Origin: CAZYWA01 sp964650975 [NCBI: uncultured bacterium]
Lineage (GTDB): Bacteria > JADJOY01
Direction: 5' to 3'
Length of the DNA stretch: 7,236 nt
NCBI GenBank assembly: GCA_964650975.1
Contig: CAZYWA010000421.1
Location: 1 to 7,236, forward strand
Numbering within the stretch: the first letter of the stretch is position 1; each line of letters opens with the position of its first letter. Positions 1 to 5,873 of this stretch are shown here, piece after piece. Under the pieces are notes generated by a model that saw only the letters and a list, made by a program, of their open reading frames with translations, made no database searches and was not told where the DNA came from. Position numbers and translations under genes: made by a program.

Positions 1-167
1 TCGGTGGCGTGGGTGATCGCGGGCGGATTGGCGAACGGGAAGCACTCGGCGCGCGCCGCGCGGCTCAGGCTCGCGCCGATGAGCGGCGCCACCGCGAGCA
101 CCAGCAAGCGTCGTCCGCTGCCGCGTCCGCGGCGCACGTGATTCAGGGGGGCACGGCGCGTCCTCAT
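1..167 (-). CDS. Exported protein, N-terminal part only (runs off the left edge)
   Basis: Reading leftward from an ATG at 167-165 gives 55 uninterrupted codons to the window edge. The N terminus is a clear signal peptide: an arginine-rich n-region (residues 2-20, eight Arg), a hydrophobic core LLVLAVAPLIGASL (21-34), and an ARA cleavage site (38-40) before ECFPF. The start is fixed by a good ribosome binding site, GAGG at 176-173, five bases upstream of the ATG. An RR pair precedes the core, but the match to a Tat motif is poor, so Sec export is more likely. The mature part visible is only 15 residues, with one Cys at 42, and I do not recognise the family. It follows the sigma/anti-sigma operon on the same strand after a 263-bp gap holding a repeat element and a possible promoter, so it is probably a separate transcription unit. 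Confidence 0.7.
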   Translation of the reverse strand, partial: MRTRRAPLNHVRRGRGSGRRLLVLAVAPLIGASLSRAARAECFPFANPPAITHAT

Positions 168-197
168 CGGTTCCTCATCGAGTGGCCTCGTTGGTCG

Positions 198-221
198 TTT
201 TCGTCGCGTGTGCGACGAGAA
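198..221. promoter_or_regulatory. Palindrome near the expected transcription start of the left-edge gene
   Basis: TTTTCGTCGC (198-207) and GCGACGAGAA (212-221) form a 10-bp inverted repeat with one G.U-type mismatch and a 4-base GTGT centre. On the minus strand it sits 31 bases upstream of the ATG at 167 and just downstream of the candidate -10. It lacks a following T-tract on either strand, so a terminator is unlikely. An operator or a 5' leader hairpin fits better. Confidence 0.35.
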
Positions 222-226
222 CGAAA

Positions 227-256
227 AGCATACGACAGCGGCCACATCGCGCCCAA
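227..256 (-). promoter_or_regulatory. Possible promoter of the left-edge exported gene
   Basis: On the minus strand TTGGGC (256-251) and TATGCT (232-227) are separated by 18 bases, a passable match to a sigma-70 -35/-10 pair. They lie about 60-90 bases upstream of the ATG at 167. The hairpin/palindrome at 198-221 begins just downstream of the -10 and would overlap the expected transcription start. This is an inference from weak consensus matches only. Confidence 0.25.
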
Positions 257-364
257 GCCCTCACGACGAAAAGCAACCGTTCGACTTGGATTCTGACGAT
301 CCGCGACCAAGGCGCGCCGATGGAGACAATCGTCGAGATGCCGCGTGATCCCGATCGAGGGCCG

Positions 365-425
365 CGTCGGCGAGGGACCAGCGGCAGTCGGAGGGACGCG
401 GTCGCTCGCGTCCGCCGGCGTTCGA
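365..425 (-). repeat. Dispersed hairpin element, copy B
   Basis: On the minus strand this starts TCGAACGC, continues GACGCGAGCGACCGCGTCC and ends GGTCCCTCGCCG, in the same order as the copies at 3489-3585 and 5747-5850. Its first hairpin is perfect: GGACGCG (394-400) pairs with CGCGTCC (407-413) around a 6-base loop, AGCGAC on the minus strand. The second site (GTCCCT, minus strand 378-373) has lost most of its stem. The element begins six bases after the stop codon of the secreted-protein gene, so it may also help end transcription of the sigma operon, but no U-tract follows. Confidence 0.65.
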
Positions 426-430
426 CCCGC

Positions 431-1006
431 CTAATACTGCTGCGGCGACTGGAACAGGGTGTTGGCGATCGAGCCGGCGGCCGCCTGTTGCTGCTGTGGC
501 GTCGGCTGCGGCTGTTGCTGGATGAGGATCATCAACGTGCCGGTGGCATGCGGAACACCGCCGATCACCACCGTGCCGCGCGGGTTGGAGGTGGCCGAGA
601 GCTCGATCGGCCGGGCCAGGCTCGCCGGGACCAGACGGATCTGCATGCGCATCCGCTGTCCGGCGAAGCCGGTCGGCATGATCTCGATCGAGCCGCCGTT
701 GTTGGGAAGCATCACCTCGCCTCTCTCGTTGACCGCGAGGGCGTAGGTGACGTTCTGGAGCAGGGCGAAATGCCGGTACGGAAACCGGGTGAGCTTGGTG
801 CGGAGCAGCGCCAGCGTCGGATCGCCGGGCTCGTGCCACACGTCGAGCCACGCTTCCTGGCCGAGCCAGTTGGGCGACGCGTGCAGGACCCGTGTGTGCA
901 CCAGCCGGCGCTGCTCGGCTTCCTGGGCCCACGCGACCGACGCGGCGGCCACCAGCGCCACCGGGATCAGCCACAGCGAGCGGAGCGCGCGGCGAGGGGA
1001 AATCAT
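431..1006 (-). CDS. Secreted protein of unknown function, last gene of the sigma operon
   Basis: A 191-residue protein with a Sec signal peptide: basic n-region with R5, R6 and R9, hydrophobic core about 11-24, and an AWA cleavage site (25-27) before QEAEQ. The mature domain (about 30-162) looks beta-rich, with runs such as RMRMQIRLVPASL and GTVVIGGVPHATGTLMILI. It is followed by a Gln/Pro-rich tail (163-174) and ends FQSPQQY. There is no Cys and no catalytic motif that I recognise. Its ATG overlaps the anti-sigma stop codon as ATGA (1003-1006), which implies translational coupling and a shared role. The late GTVVIGGVPHATGTLMILI stretch recalls strands of secretin-related domains, but I would not assign a family on that. 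A periplasmic or surface partner of the sensing system is inferred from position only. Confidence 0.85.
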   Translation of the reverse strand: MISPRRALRSLWLIPVALVAAASVAWAQEAEQRRLVHTRVLHASPNWLGQEAWLDVWHEPGDPTLALLRTKLTRFPYRHFALLQNVTYALAVNERGEVMLPNNGGSIEIMPTGFAGQRMRMQIRLVPASLARPIELSATSNPRGTVVIGGVPHATGTLMILIQQQPQPTPQQQQAAAGSIANTLFQSPQQY

Positions 1007-1611
1007 GGAGGCGGTTCCGAACCGATCCAGACCACCTTCCAGTCGGGGTCCGCGGAATCGACGACGCGAACGATGGGACCGTCGGCCGGATCGGCTTGCT
1101 GACCGACCTGGTTCGACGCGAGCTCGATCTCGACGGGCGGTCCCTCGCCGGCTGCTTCAGCCGCGTCTTGCGCGGGCTGCGTGGGCTGAGGGGTCTGCAC
1201 GGTCTGCGCCGTCTCGACGGGCTCCGACGTGCCGAGGTTGCGGCTCATCCACAGGAACGACGCCACCAGCACGAAGCCCGCGACGGCCGCGGCCATCGCG
1301 AGCTGCCAGGGCCTGAGCTCCGGCAGCGGCGGCACCACGGCCTGCCGGTCACGGCGCGCCGCGGACTCCGGGCGCGACGCCGGCAAGCTCGCCATGATCC
1401 GCCGCGTGAGCTCGTCACCGGCGATGGGCGGCGCGACGTCGGCCAGCCCTTCCTTCAGGATCGAGCCCAGCTCCTCGAGCTCGGCGAACCGTGCGTGACA
1501 GGTGCCGCAGAGCTCCAGATGGCGCCGGGCATCACGCAGCGCGTCACCAGCCAGGTCACCATCCCGCAACCGCTCGATCCAGATCTCCAGGTCCTCGCAC
1601 GGATGTTTCAC
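1003..1611 (-). CDS. Zinc-finger anti-sigma factor, single-pass membrane protein
   Basis: A 202-residue protein that should hold the adjacent ECF sigma factor inactive at the inner membrane. The cytoplasmic N terminus has the zinc anti-sigma (ZAS/zf-HC2) signature H31-x3-C35-x2-C38, with an upstream C5. One transmembrane helix follows at about 103-122 (QLAMAAAVAGFVLVASFLWM). The periplasmic part starts with a Gln/Thr/Pro-rich linker and ends in a short conserved-looking segment, PIVRVVDSADPDWKVVWIG. I chose the GTG at 1611-1609 because GAGG lies six bases upstream (1621-1618) and the ZAS domain begins at once. The frame stays open to another GTG at 1692, but that has no ribosome binding site and adds 27 unconvincing residues. 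The gap from the sigma stop is 121 bases. The stop overlaps the next gene's ATG. The role is secure by family and context; the signal sensed is unknown. Confidence 0.9.
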   Translation of the reverse strand: MKHPCEDLEIWIERLRDGDLAGDALRDARRHLELCGTCHARFAELEELGSILKEGLADVAPPIAGDELTRRIMASLPASRPESAARRDRQAVVPPLPELRPWQLAMAAAVAGFVLVASFLWMSRNLGTSEPVETAQTVQTPQPTQPAQDAAEAAGEGPPVEIELASNQVGQQADPADGPIVRVVDSADPDWKVVWIGSEPPP

Positions 1612-1621
1612 GCACCACCTC
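1612..1621 (-). promoter_or_regulatory. Ribosome binding site deciding the anti-sigma start
   Basis: Minus-strand GAGG (1621-1618) is followed six bases later by GTG (1611-1609). This favours the short 202-residue form over upstream GTGs at 1647 and 1692. Confidence 0.6.
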
Positions 1622-1732
1622 GGCTGGGCGCCGCCGTGTTCCCCCACACGCTGGGCGCCTCTCGTTGAGCACCCCTTGGACGCCCGCGACACCCGAAAAA
1701 TTCGAGGCGTGGATGCTGGTTGGCCGGGGGTG

Positions 1733-2317
1733 TCACAGGTCCTTGAGGAGCCGCTGCAGCTTGTGCCGCGCGTAGTGGAGCCGGCTCATCACCGTGCCCT
1801 TCGAGCACTGCAGTACATCCGCGATTTCCTTGTAGGAAAGGCCCTGAACCTCGCGAAGCAGGATGGCTGCGCGCTGCTCCTCCGGCAATGTTTCCACGGC
1901 CTTCAAGATGGCGTCCTTGATCTCCGAGCGGCGCGCCCCGCTGTCCGGGCTCGGTAACCGTCCGAGCGGCGGGTCGGCGCGCGACGAGGTCTCGTCGAGC
2001 TTGAGCCCGTCCTCGTAGCTCACCGTCCGATCGCGCTGCTCCCGGCGCATGAAGTCGATCGCCGAGTTCACCGTGATCCGGTAGAGCCAGGTGTAGAAGT
2101 TCGAGCGGCCCACGAAGCTCCCGATCGAGAGATACGCCTTGACGAAGGCTTCCTGGGTGACGTCGAGGGCGTGCTCCGAGTCGGAGACCATGCCGTACGC
2201 CACCGCGTACACACGCTTCTGGTAGCGCTGCACGAGCACCTCGAACGCCGCTCGCTCGCCCTCCTGGGCGAGGCGAATCAGCGTGGCCTCTTCTTCCTGG
2301 CGTAGGTCCTGGGGCAT
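1733..2317 (-). CDS. ECF (group IV) RNA polymerase sigma factor
   Basis: A 194-residue sigma factor, full length for the ECF group and containing only the two core domains. Sigma-2 spans about 25-92, with the core-binding helix DVTQEAFVKAY (52-62) and the -10-melting/recognition helix FYTWLYRITVNSAIDFMRR (74-92). A polar linker (93-140) joins it to sigma-4 (about 141-191), whose helix-turn-helix LSYKEIADVLQCSKGTVMSR sits at 160-179 and binds the -35. It is encoded just before a ZAS anti-sigma factor, the classic arrangement for a membrane-controlled regulator. The ATG at 2317 has only a weak AGG about ten bases upstream, inside CCCAGGTTTGCCCGC. The 100-bp region between hemB and this gene shows no GGAAC-type ECF promoter that would indicate autoregulation. 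Family assignment is certain; the regulon is unknown. Confidence 0.96.
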   Translation of the reverse strand: MPQDLRQEEEATLIRLAQEGERAAFEVLVQRYQKRVYAVAYGMVSDSEHALDVTQEAFVKAYLSIGSFVGRSNFYTWLYRITVNSAIDFMRREQRDRTVSYEDGLKLDETSSRADPPLGRLPSPDSGARRSEIKDAILKAVETLPEEQRAAILLREVQGLSYKEIADVLQCSKGTVMSRLHYARHKLQRLLKDL

Positions 2318-2417
2318 GCGGGCAAACCTGGGCTGAGACCTGGGCGGAGGTGAAGCGGAACAAGCTAACAGAACTAAAGTGAACCACTTGTAGCGGCCGC
2401 TCCGTGCCGCTCGTTTC

Positions 2418-3395
2418 TCAGCTCGATCCCAGGAGCCGCGCCGCCTCGCGCGCGTGGTAGGTGAGGATCAGGTCGGCGCCCGCGCGCTTGATGGCGGTCA
2501 GGTTTTCCATCATCACCCGGTCGCCGTCGACCCAGCCGCGCTCGGCCGCCGCCTTGATCATCGCGTATTCGCCGCTCACGTTGTAGGCCACCACCGGCAC
2601 CGTGACCCGCTCACGCACGGCGCGGATCACGTCGAGGTAGGCGAGCGCCGGCTTCACCATCACCATGTCGGCGCCCTCGGCGATGTCGAGGTCCACCTCG
2701 CGCAGCGCCTCGCGGGCGTTCGCTGGGTCCATCTGGTAACTGCGGCGGTCGCCGAAGCTGGGCGTGCTCTCGGCGGCCTCCCGGAACGGGCCGTAGTAGC
2801 CCGACGCGTACTTGGCGGCGTAGGAGAGGATCGGCAGGCTCGCGAAGCCCGCGCCGTCGAGCGCCGCGCGGATCGCGCCCACGCGCCCGTCCATCATGTC
2901 GGAGGGCGCGATCACGTCGGCGCCGGCGCGGGCGTGACAGAGCGCCTCGCGCGCCAGCACCTCGAGCGTGGGGTCGTTGTCGACCTCCTCGCCGGCCAGA
3001 ACGCCGCAGTGGCCGTGATCGGTGTACTCGCACAGGCACACGTCGGTCATGACCACCAGCTCGGGCAGCTTCTCCTTGAGCGCGCGAACGGCGCTGGGCA
3101 CCACCCCCTGATCGTCGTAAGCCGAGCTGCCGCGCGCGTCCTTCTTGTCCGGGATGCCGAACAGGATCACCGAGCCGACGCCCTCGCGCAGCGCGCCCGC
3201 CGCCTCTCCGACCACGGTGTCCACCGAGTACCGGAACACACCCGGCATCGACGGCACCGCCTCCTCGACGCCGCGCCCGTGCTGCACGAAGAGCGGATAC
3301 ACGAAATCCGCGGGATCGAGCTCGGTCTCGCGCACCAGGCGACGCAGCGCCGCGGTCTTGCGCAGCCGCCGCGGACGGTCGATGGGAAACGCCAT
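2418..3395 (-). CDS. hemB: Delta-aminolevulinic acid dehydratase (porphobilinogen synthase)
   Basis: A 325-residue cytoplasmic enzyme condensing two 5-aminolevulinate molecules into porphobilinogen, the first common tetrapyrrole step leading to heme. The length is normal for HemB. The two active-site lysines are in [15 protein letters not shown] (K195) and [10 protein letters not shown] (K248), the latter being the Schiff-base lysine. [13 protein letters not shown] carries C120, C122 and C130, the ligands of the catalytic zinc, so this is the zinc-dependent type and not the Mg-only Asp/Ala-substituted type. The ATG at 3395 has an ideal GGAGG (3405-3401) five bases upstream. No other heme gene is in the window. 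The next gene downstream starts 100 bases away and is regulatory, so hemB is probably its own unit. Identification is very secure. Confidence 0.99.
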   Translation of the reverse strand: MAFPIDRPRRLRKTAALRRLVRETELDPADFVYPLFVQHGRGVEEAVPSMPGVFRYSVDTVVGEAAGALREGVGSVILFGIPDKKDARGSSAYDDQGVVPSAVRALKEKLPELVVMTDVCLCEYTDHGHCGVLAGEEVDNDPTLEVLAREALCHARAGADVIAPSDMMDGRVGAIRAALDGAGFASLPILSYAAKYASGYYGPFREAAESTPSFGDRRSYQMDPANAREALREVDLDIAEGADMVMVKPALAYLDVIRAVRERVTVPVVAYNVSGEYAMIKAAAERGWVDGDRVMMENLTAIKRAGADLILTYHAREAARLLGSS

Positions 3396-3400
3396 GCCTG

Positions 3401-3420
3401 CCTCCGGCCACTCGCGTGGC
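3401..3420 (-). promoter_or_regulatory. hemB ribosome binding site with a tetraloop hairpin just upstream
   Basis: In the hemB leader, GCCAC (3420-3416) pairs with GTGGC (3411-3407) around the loop GCGA, a stable GNRA tetraloop. It ends one base before the GGAGG ribosome binding site (3405-3401). A hairpin this close may set ribosome access or protect the 5' end. Function is inferred; the structure is directly visible. Confidence 0.45.
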
Positions 3421-3437
3421 AGTCGTATGGGATAACG

Positions 3438-3454
3438 CGCGAGGGGCCCTCGCG
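3438..3454. repeat. 17-base GC palindrome upstream of hemB
   Basis: CGCGAGGG (3438-3445) and CCCTCGCG (3447-3454) form an 8-bp perfect inverted repeat around one G. It lies 42 bases upstream of the hemB ATG, in the likely promoter or leader. It shares CGCGAGGGG with 5720-5728 and looks like a degenerate relative of the hairpin element family. An operator is an alternative. Confidence 0.5.
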
Positions 3455-3488
3455 ACTACTTCACGCTCGAATCGGAACCCCATCGCGA

Positions 3489-3585
3489 TCGAACGCAGCC
3501 GACGCGAGGGACCGCGTCCAGACCGCGTCCCTCCCACGAGAGCGATCGCGAGGCCCCGGTGAAGGGCGGCGGTCCCTCGCCGCCG
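3489..3585 (+). repeat. Dispersed hairpin element, copy A
   Basis: It begins TCGAACGCAGCC and contains hairpin 1, GACGCG (3501-3506) with CGCGTC (3513-3518) around loop AGGGAC, and hairpin 2, GGCGGCG (3565-3571) with CGCCGCC (3578-3584) around loop GTCCCT. The two loops are exact reverse complements, so the hairpins are inverted copies of one unit. An 11-base tandem duplication of GACCGCGTCC plus A (3510-3530) distinguishes this copy from copy B. An alternative pairing, GAGGGAC (3506-3512) with GTCCCTC (3527-3533), is also possible. It sits between the divergent hemB and radical SAM genes and so is not a terminator for either. The rest of the 314-bp gap (3586-3709) shows no clear promoter. 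Confidence 0.7.
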
Positions 3586-3709
3586 AGCGTTCCATCGCGA
3601 CCCAAAGCCGTGTGACGCACGGTCGACGGCAGGTGACGACGATCACTCCTCCAGGCATCCTGCGGTGTTTGCGCTTCGCTCCCGTCCTCGGTTTCCCGCT
3701 CTTTTTGCC

Positions 3710-4660
3710 ATGACCAAGCTGCTCGAACGCGTTCCCTATGCCTGCTTGAACGGCGCCTACGCGGTGCGCGTGCTCGACGGGTGCACGGCGGCCTGCGCCT
3801 TCTGCTACCGACGCGGCCACGGTTCCGATGCGCCGCCCAGCACCGTGACGCTGGCCGAGAACGTGATCGATCGCATCACCGACGAGCTGGCCGCGCGCCC
3901 GCGCACCGCCGCCCGCGTGAGCCACGTGGTGATCGACAGCGAGGTCGACGGCCTGCCCAGCGATCTCCAGGTGCAGGACACGCTCTTCCGTCTTTTCCGG
4001 ACGCTGCTCGACCGCAAGATCGGCCTCAGCTTCTTCACCAAGGGCGTCATCACGCGGCGCTTCGTGGATCTCTTCGCCACCAATCGCGGCCGGATCCGCG
4101 CGCGGGTCGGCCTCGCCGCCCACGATCCCGCGCTCGCCGCGCTGCTCGAACCCAGCGCCGCTCCGCCCGTGGAGCGCCTGACCACGATCGACACGCTCGC
4201 CGGCCTCGAAGCGCTGAGCGACGTGCGCATCGACCCGATCCTCCCCGGCCTCACCGACACCGACGAGGCGATCACCCGCGCGCTCGGCGCCCTCGCCCAG
4301 GCCGGCGCGCGACGCGCCGTGCTCAGCTACGTGCACCTGCGCCCGGCGATCCGCGAGCTGCTCGACCGCGTGGTGCCCGCCGACGCGCGCCGCCTGCTCG
4401 ACGACACCTATCGCACCCAGCCGTGGGTGGGCGTCGGCGCCGCCACCGAGGTGAAGCTCCTGCCGCGCACTTACCGCGAAGAGGGCTATCTGCGCTTCCG
4501 CCAGCTCGCGCAGCGTTTCGGCGTCGAGATCGCGATCTGCCAGTGCAAGAACCCCGACCTCTCGGGCGACTCGTGCGGCACCGGCGAAGCACGGCTCTTC
4601 ACCGCCGAAGCGCGGCACATCGCCCACGAACCGACCCAGCCCGCGCTCTTTCCGTGCTGA
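3710..4660 (+). CDS. Radical SAM protein, distantly like the spore photoproduct lyase group
   Basis: A 316-residue radical SAM enzyme, which would reductively cleave S-adenosylmethionine to start radical chemistry. The [4Fe-4S] motif is C25-TAA-C29-AF-C32 (CxxxCxxC) within LDGCTAACAFCYRRG. HVVIDSEVDGLPSDLQ and GLSFFTKGVITRRFVDLF are arranged as in SplB-like proteins. The C-terminal end adds C277, C279 and C289 (ICQCKNPDLSGDSCG) and a terminal C316, which might bind a second cluster. There is no Cys between C32 and C277, so the mid-protein catalytic Cys of true spore photoproduct lyase appears absent. I chose the ATG at 3710. A GTG at 3665 would add 15 residues (MFALRSRPRFPALFA), and neither start has a good ribosome binding site. 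The esterase gene follows after 32 bases. The radical SAM fold is certain; the substrate is unknown. Confidence 0.88.
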   Translation: MTKLLERVPYACLNGAYAVRVLDGCTAACAFCYRRGHGSDAPPSTVTLAENVIDRITDELAARPRTAARVSHVVIDSEVDGLPSDLQVQDTLFRLFRTLLDRKIGLSFFTKGVITRRFVDLFATNRGRIRARVGLAAHDPALAALLEPSAAPPVERLTTIDTLAGLEALSDVRIDPILPGLTDTDEAITRALGALAQAGARRAVLSYVHLRPAIRELLDRVVPADARRLLDDTYRTQPWVGVGAATEVKLLPRTYREEGYLRFRQLAQRFGVEIAICQCKNPDLSGDSCGTGEARLFTAEARHIAHEPTQPALFPC

Positions 4661-4692
4661 CGTGGAAGGACGCAGGCCGCGGAGCACGAAGG

Positions 4693-5676
4693 ATGCGCCA
4701 CTCGGACGGCATGAGCGGATCCGATCGCGCATGGCGAGGCTCGCGACCGCGGCGCGCGCGTCTCGTCACGATGCTGCTCGCGGTCGCGGCCGTGTCTCGT
4801 CTCGCGGGATGCGCGTGCGCACACGCGGCCGCACCCGAAGACGGCGACGTGCGCCGCACCCTCACCGTGGGAGACCGGGAGCGCAGCTACGAGCTTCACC
4901 TGCCGCGAACCTTCGACGCGACCCAGGCCACGGCACTGGTAGTGGTGCTGCACGGCGGCGGCGGAAACGCCGCGAGCGCGGGGAAACAGACCGGCTTTTC
5001 CGCCGTGGCCGATCGGGAGGGATTCATCGTCGCCTACCCGAACGGCAGCGGCCGCTTGGGCGAGCGGCTCTTGACCTGGAACGCGGGCACCTGCTGCGGC
5101 TACGCCGTGTCCCACCAGGTCGACGACGTCGCGTTCGTCCGCGCGATGGTCGCGCAAATCGAAGCCGAGCATCGCATCGACCCGAAGCGGGTCTACGCGA
5201 CCGGCATCTCGAACGGCGGGATGATGAGCTATCGCCTCGCTTGCGAGGCGAGCGATGTGTTCGCGGCGATCGGTCCGGTCTCGGCGGTGCAGATCGCGCC
5301 GTCGTGCGTGCCCACGGCGCCGGTCTCCGTGCTCCACGTTCACGGCACCGCGGATCGAAACGTGCCGCTCGATGGCGGCGTCGGCTCGAGGGCGCTCAAC
5401 CGCGACCGGCGGCCGCCGGTCCACGAGTCGGTCGATTTCTGGGTCCACGCCGATCGCTGCTCTCCCGAGCCCGCCGTCGACCAGAGCGGCACCGTCCGGC
5501 ACGAGCGGTGGACCGGGTGCGCTCCGGGAACCGAGGTCGACTTCTACACGATCACCGGCGGCGGCCATGCCTGGCCTGGCGGAGAGCGGATGCTCGCCGT
5601 TCTCGACCAGCCGAGCGATGCGATCTCGGCGACACCCCTCCTCTGGAAGTTCTTCGCCGAGCACCCGAAGCCCTGA
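4693..5676 (+). CDS. PHB-depolymerase / feruloyl-esterase-like lipoprotein
   Basis: A 327-residue alpha/beta-hydrolase of the esterase_phb / CE1 / LpqC type, expected to cleave ester bonds in hydroxyalkanoates, feruloylated or acetylated polysaccharides, or similar substrates. The oxyanion region HGGGGN is at 87-92. The nucleophile elbow G171-I-S173-N-G175 gives Ser173, HGTADRNVPLDGG gives Asp221, and GGGHAWPGG gives His292. TWNAGTCCGYA has the adjacent Cys134-Cys135 typical of this family. The N terminus has an Arg-rich region, a hydrophobic core (about 24-34) and a lipobox LAGC with Cys40, so a lipid-anchored envelope protein is likely. I chose the ATG at 4693 because GGAG (4681-4684) lies eight bases upstream; an ATG at 4711 is the alternative. 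It is probably co-transcribed with the radical SAM gene. The exact substrate cannot be told from sequence. Confidence 0.9.
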   Translation: MRHSDGMSGSDRAWRGSRPRRARLVTMLLAVAAVSRLAGCACAHAAAPEDGDVRRTLTVGDRERSYELHLPRTFDATQATALVVVLHGGGGNAASAGKQTGFSAVADREGFIVAYPNGSGRLGERLLTWNAGTCCGYAVSHQVDDVAFVRAMVAQIEAEHRIDPKRVYATGISNGGMMSYRLACEASDVFAAIGPVSAVQIAPSCVPTAPVSVLHVHGTADRNVPLDGGVGSRALNRDRRPPVHESVDFWVHADRCSPEPAVDQSGTVRHERWTGCAPGTEVDFYTITGGGHAWPGGERMLAVLDQPSDAISATPLLWKFFAEHPKP

Positions 5677-5746
5677 CCGCCGGCACCCCGAGGCGCCGAG
5701 GTCTGACGCAGCGCCGACTCGCGAGGGGTCGATGGGCGATGCGCGT

Positions 5747-5850
5747 TCGATCGCTGCCCACCGAGCGACCGGTGGGCCTCCAGCGTGACGGGTGGCGCCA
5801 ACGGGGATCGCGAGACCGCCGTTTGGAGCGCGCGCGGTCCCTCGCGCGCG
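5747..5850 (+). repeat. Dispersed hairpin element, copy C
   Basis: It starts TCGATCGCTGCC. Hairpin 1 is GCCCACCG (5756-5763) with CGGTGGGC (5770-5777), a perfect 8-bp stem around loop AGCGAC. Hairpin 2 is CGCGCGCG (5829-5836) with its repeat (5843-5850), a perfect 8-bp stem around loop GTCCCT. The stems share no sequence with those of copies A and B, yet loop sequence and loop size are kept. It lies 70 bases after the esterase stop, where either hairpin might slow transcription, though no U-tract follows. The upstream stretch 5677-5746 shows only CGCGAGGGG (5720-5728), also found at 3438. Confidence 0.7.
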
Positions 5851-5873
5851 GGGCCGAACCGAGGTGCCACCAC

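Noticed and set aside
9-296. Plus-strand 95-codon frame at the left edge
   Set aside because: It is antisense to the exported protein at 1-167, has no ribosome binding site and is Arg/Ala-rich.
2392-2401. AGCGGCCGCT palindrome between hemB and the sigma gene
   Set aside because: A single 10-base GC palindrome is expected by chance at this base composition, and it has no T-tract or second copy.
2454-3713. Long open frame of 419 codons on the plus strand opposite hemB
   Set aside because: It mirrors the codon structure of hemB, is rich in His, Arg and Ala, and shows no family motif. HemB is certain on the other strand.
3781-4692. Upstream extension of the esterase frame by 304 codons through the radical SAM gene
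   Set aside because: It is an arginine/alanine-rich shadow frame. The signal peptide, lipobox and ribosome binding site place the start at 4693.
5756-5850. Intrinsic transcription terminators after the esterase gene
   Set aside because: The stems are strong but no T-tract follows on either strand, and the same element also lies upstream of divergent genes at 3489-3585. Some terminating effect remains possible.
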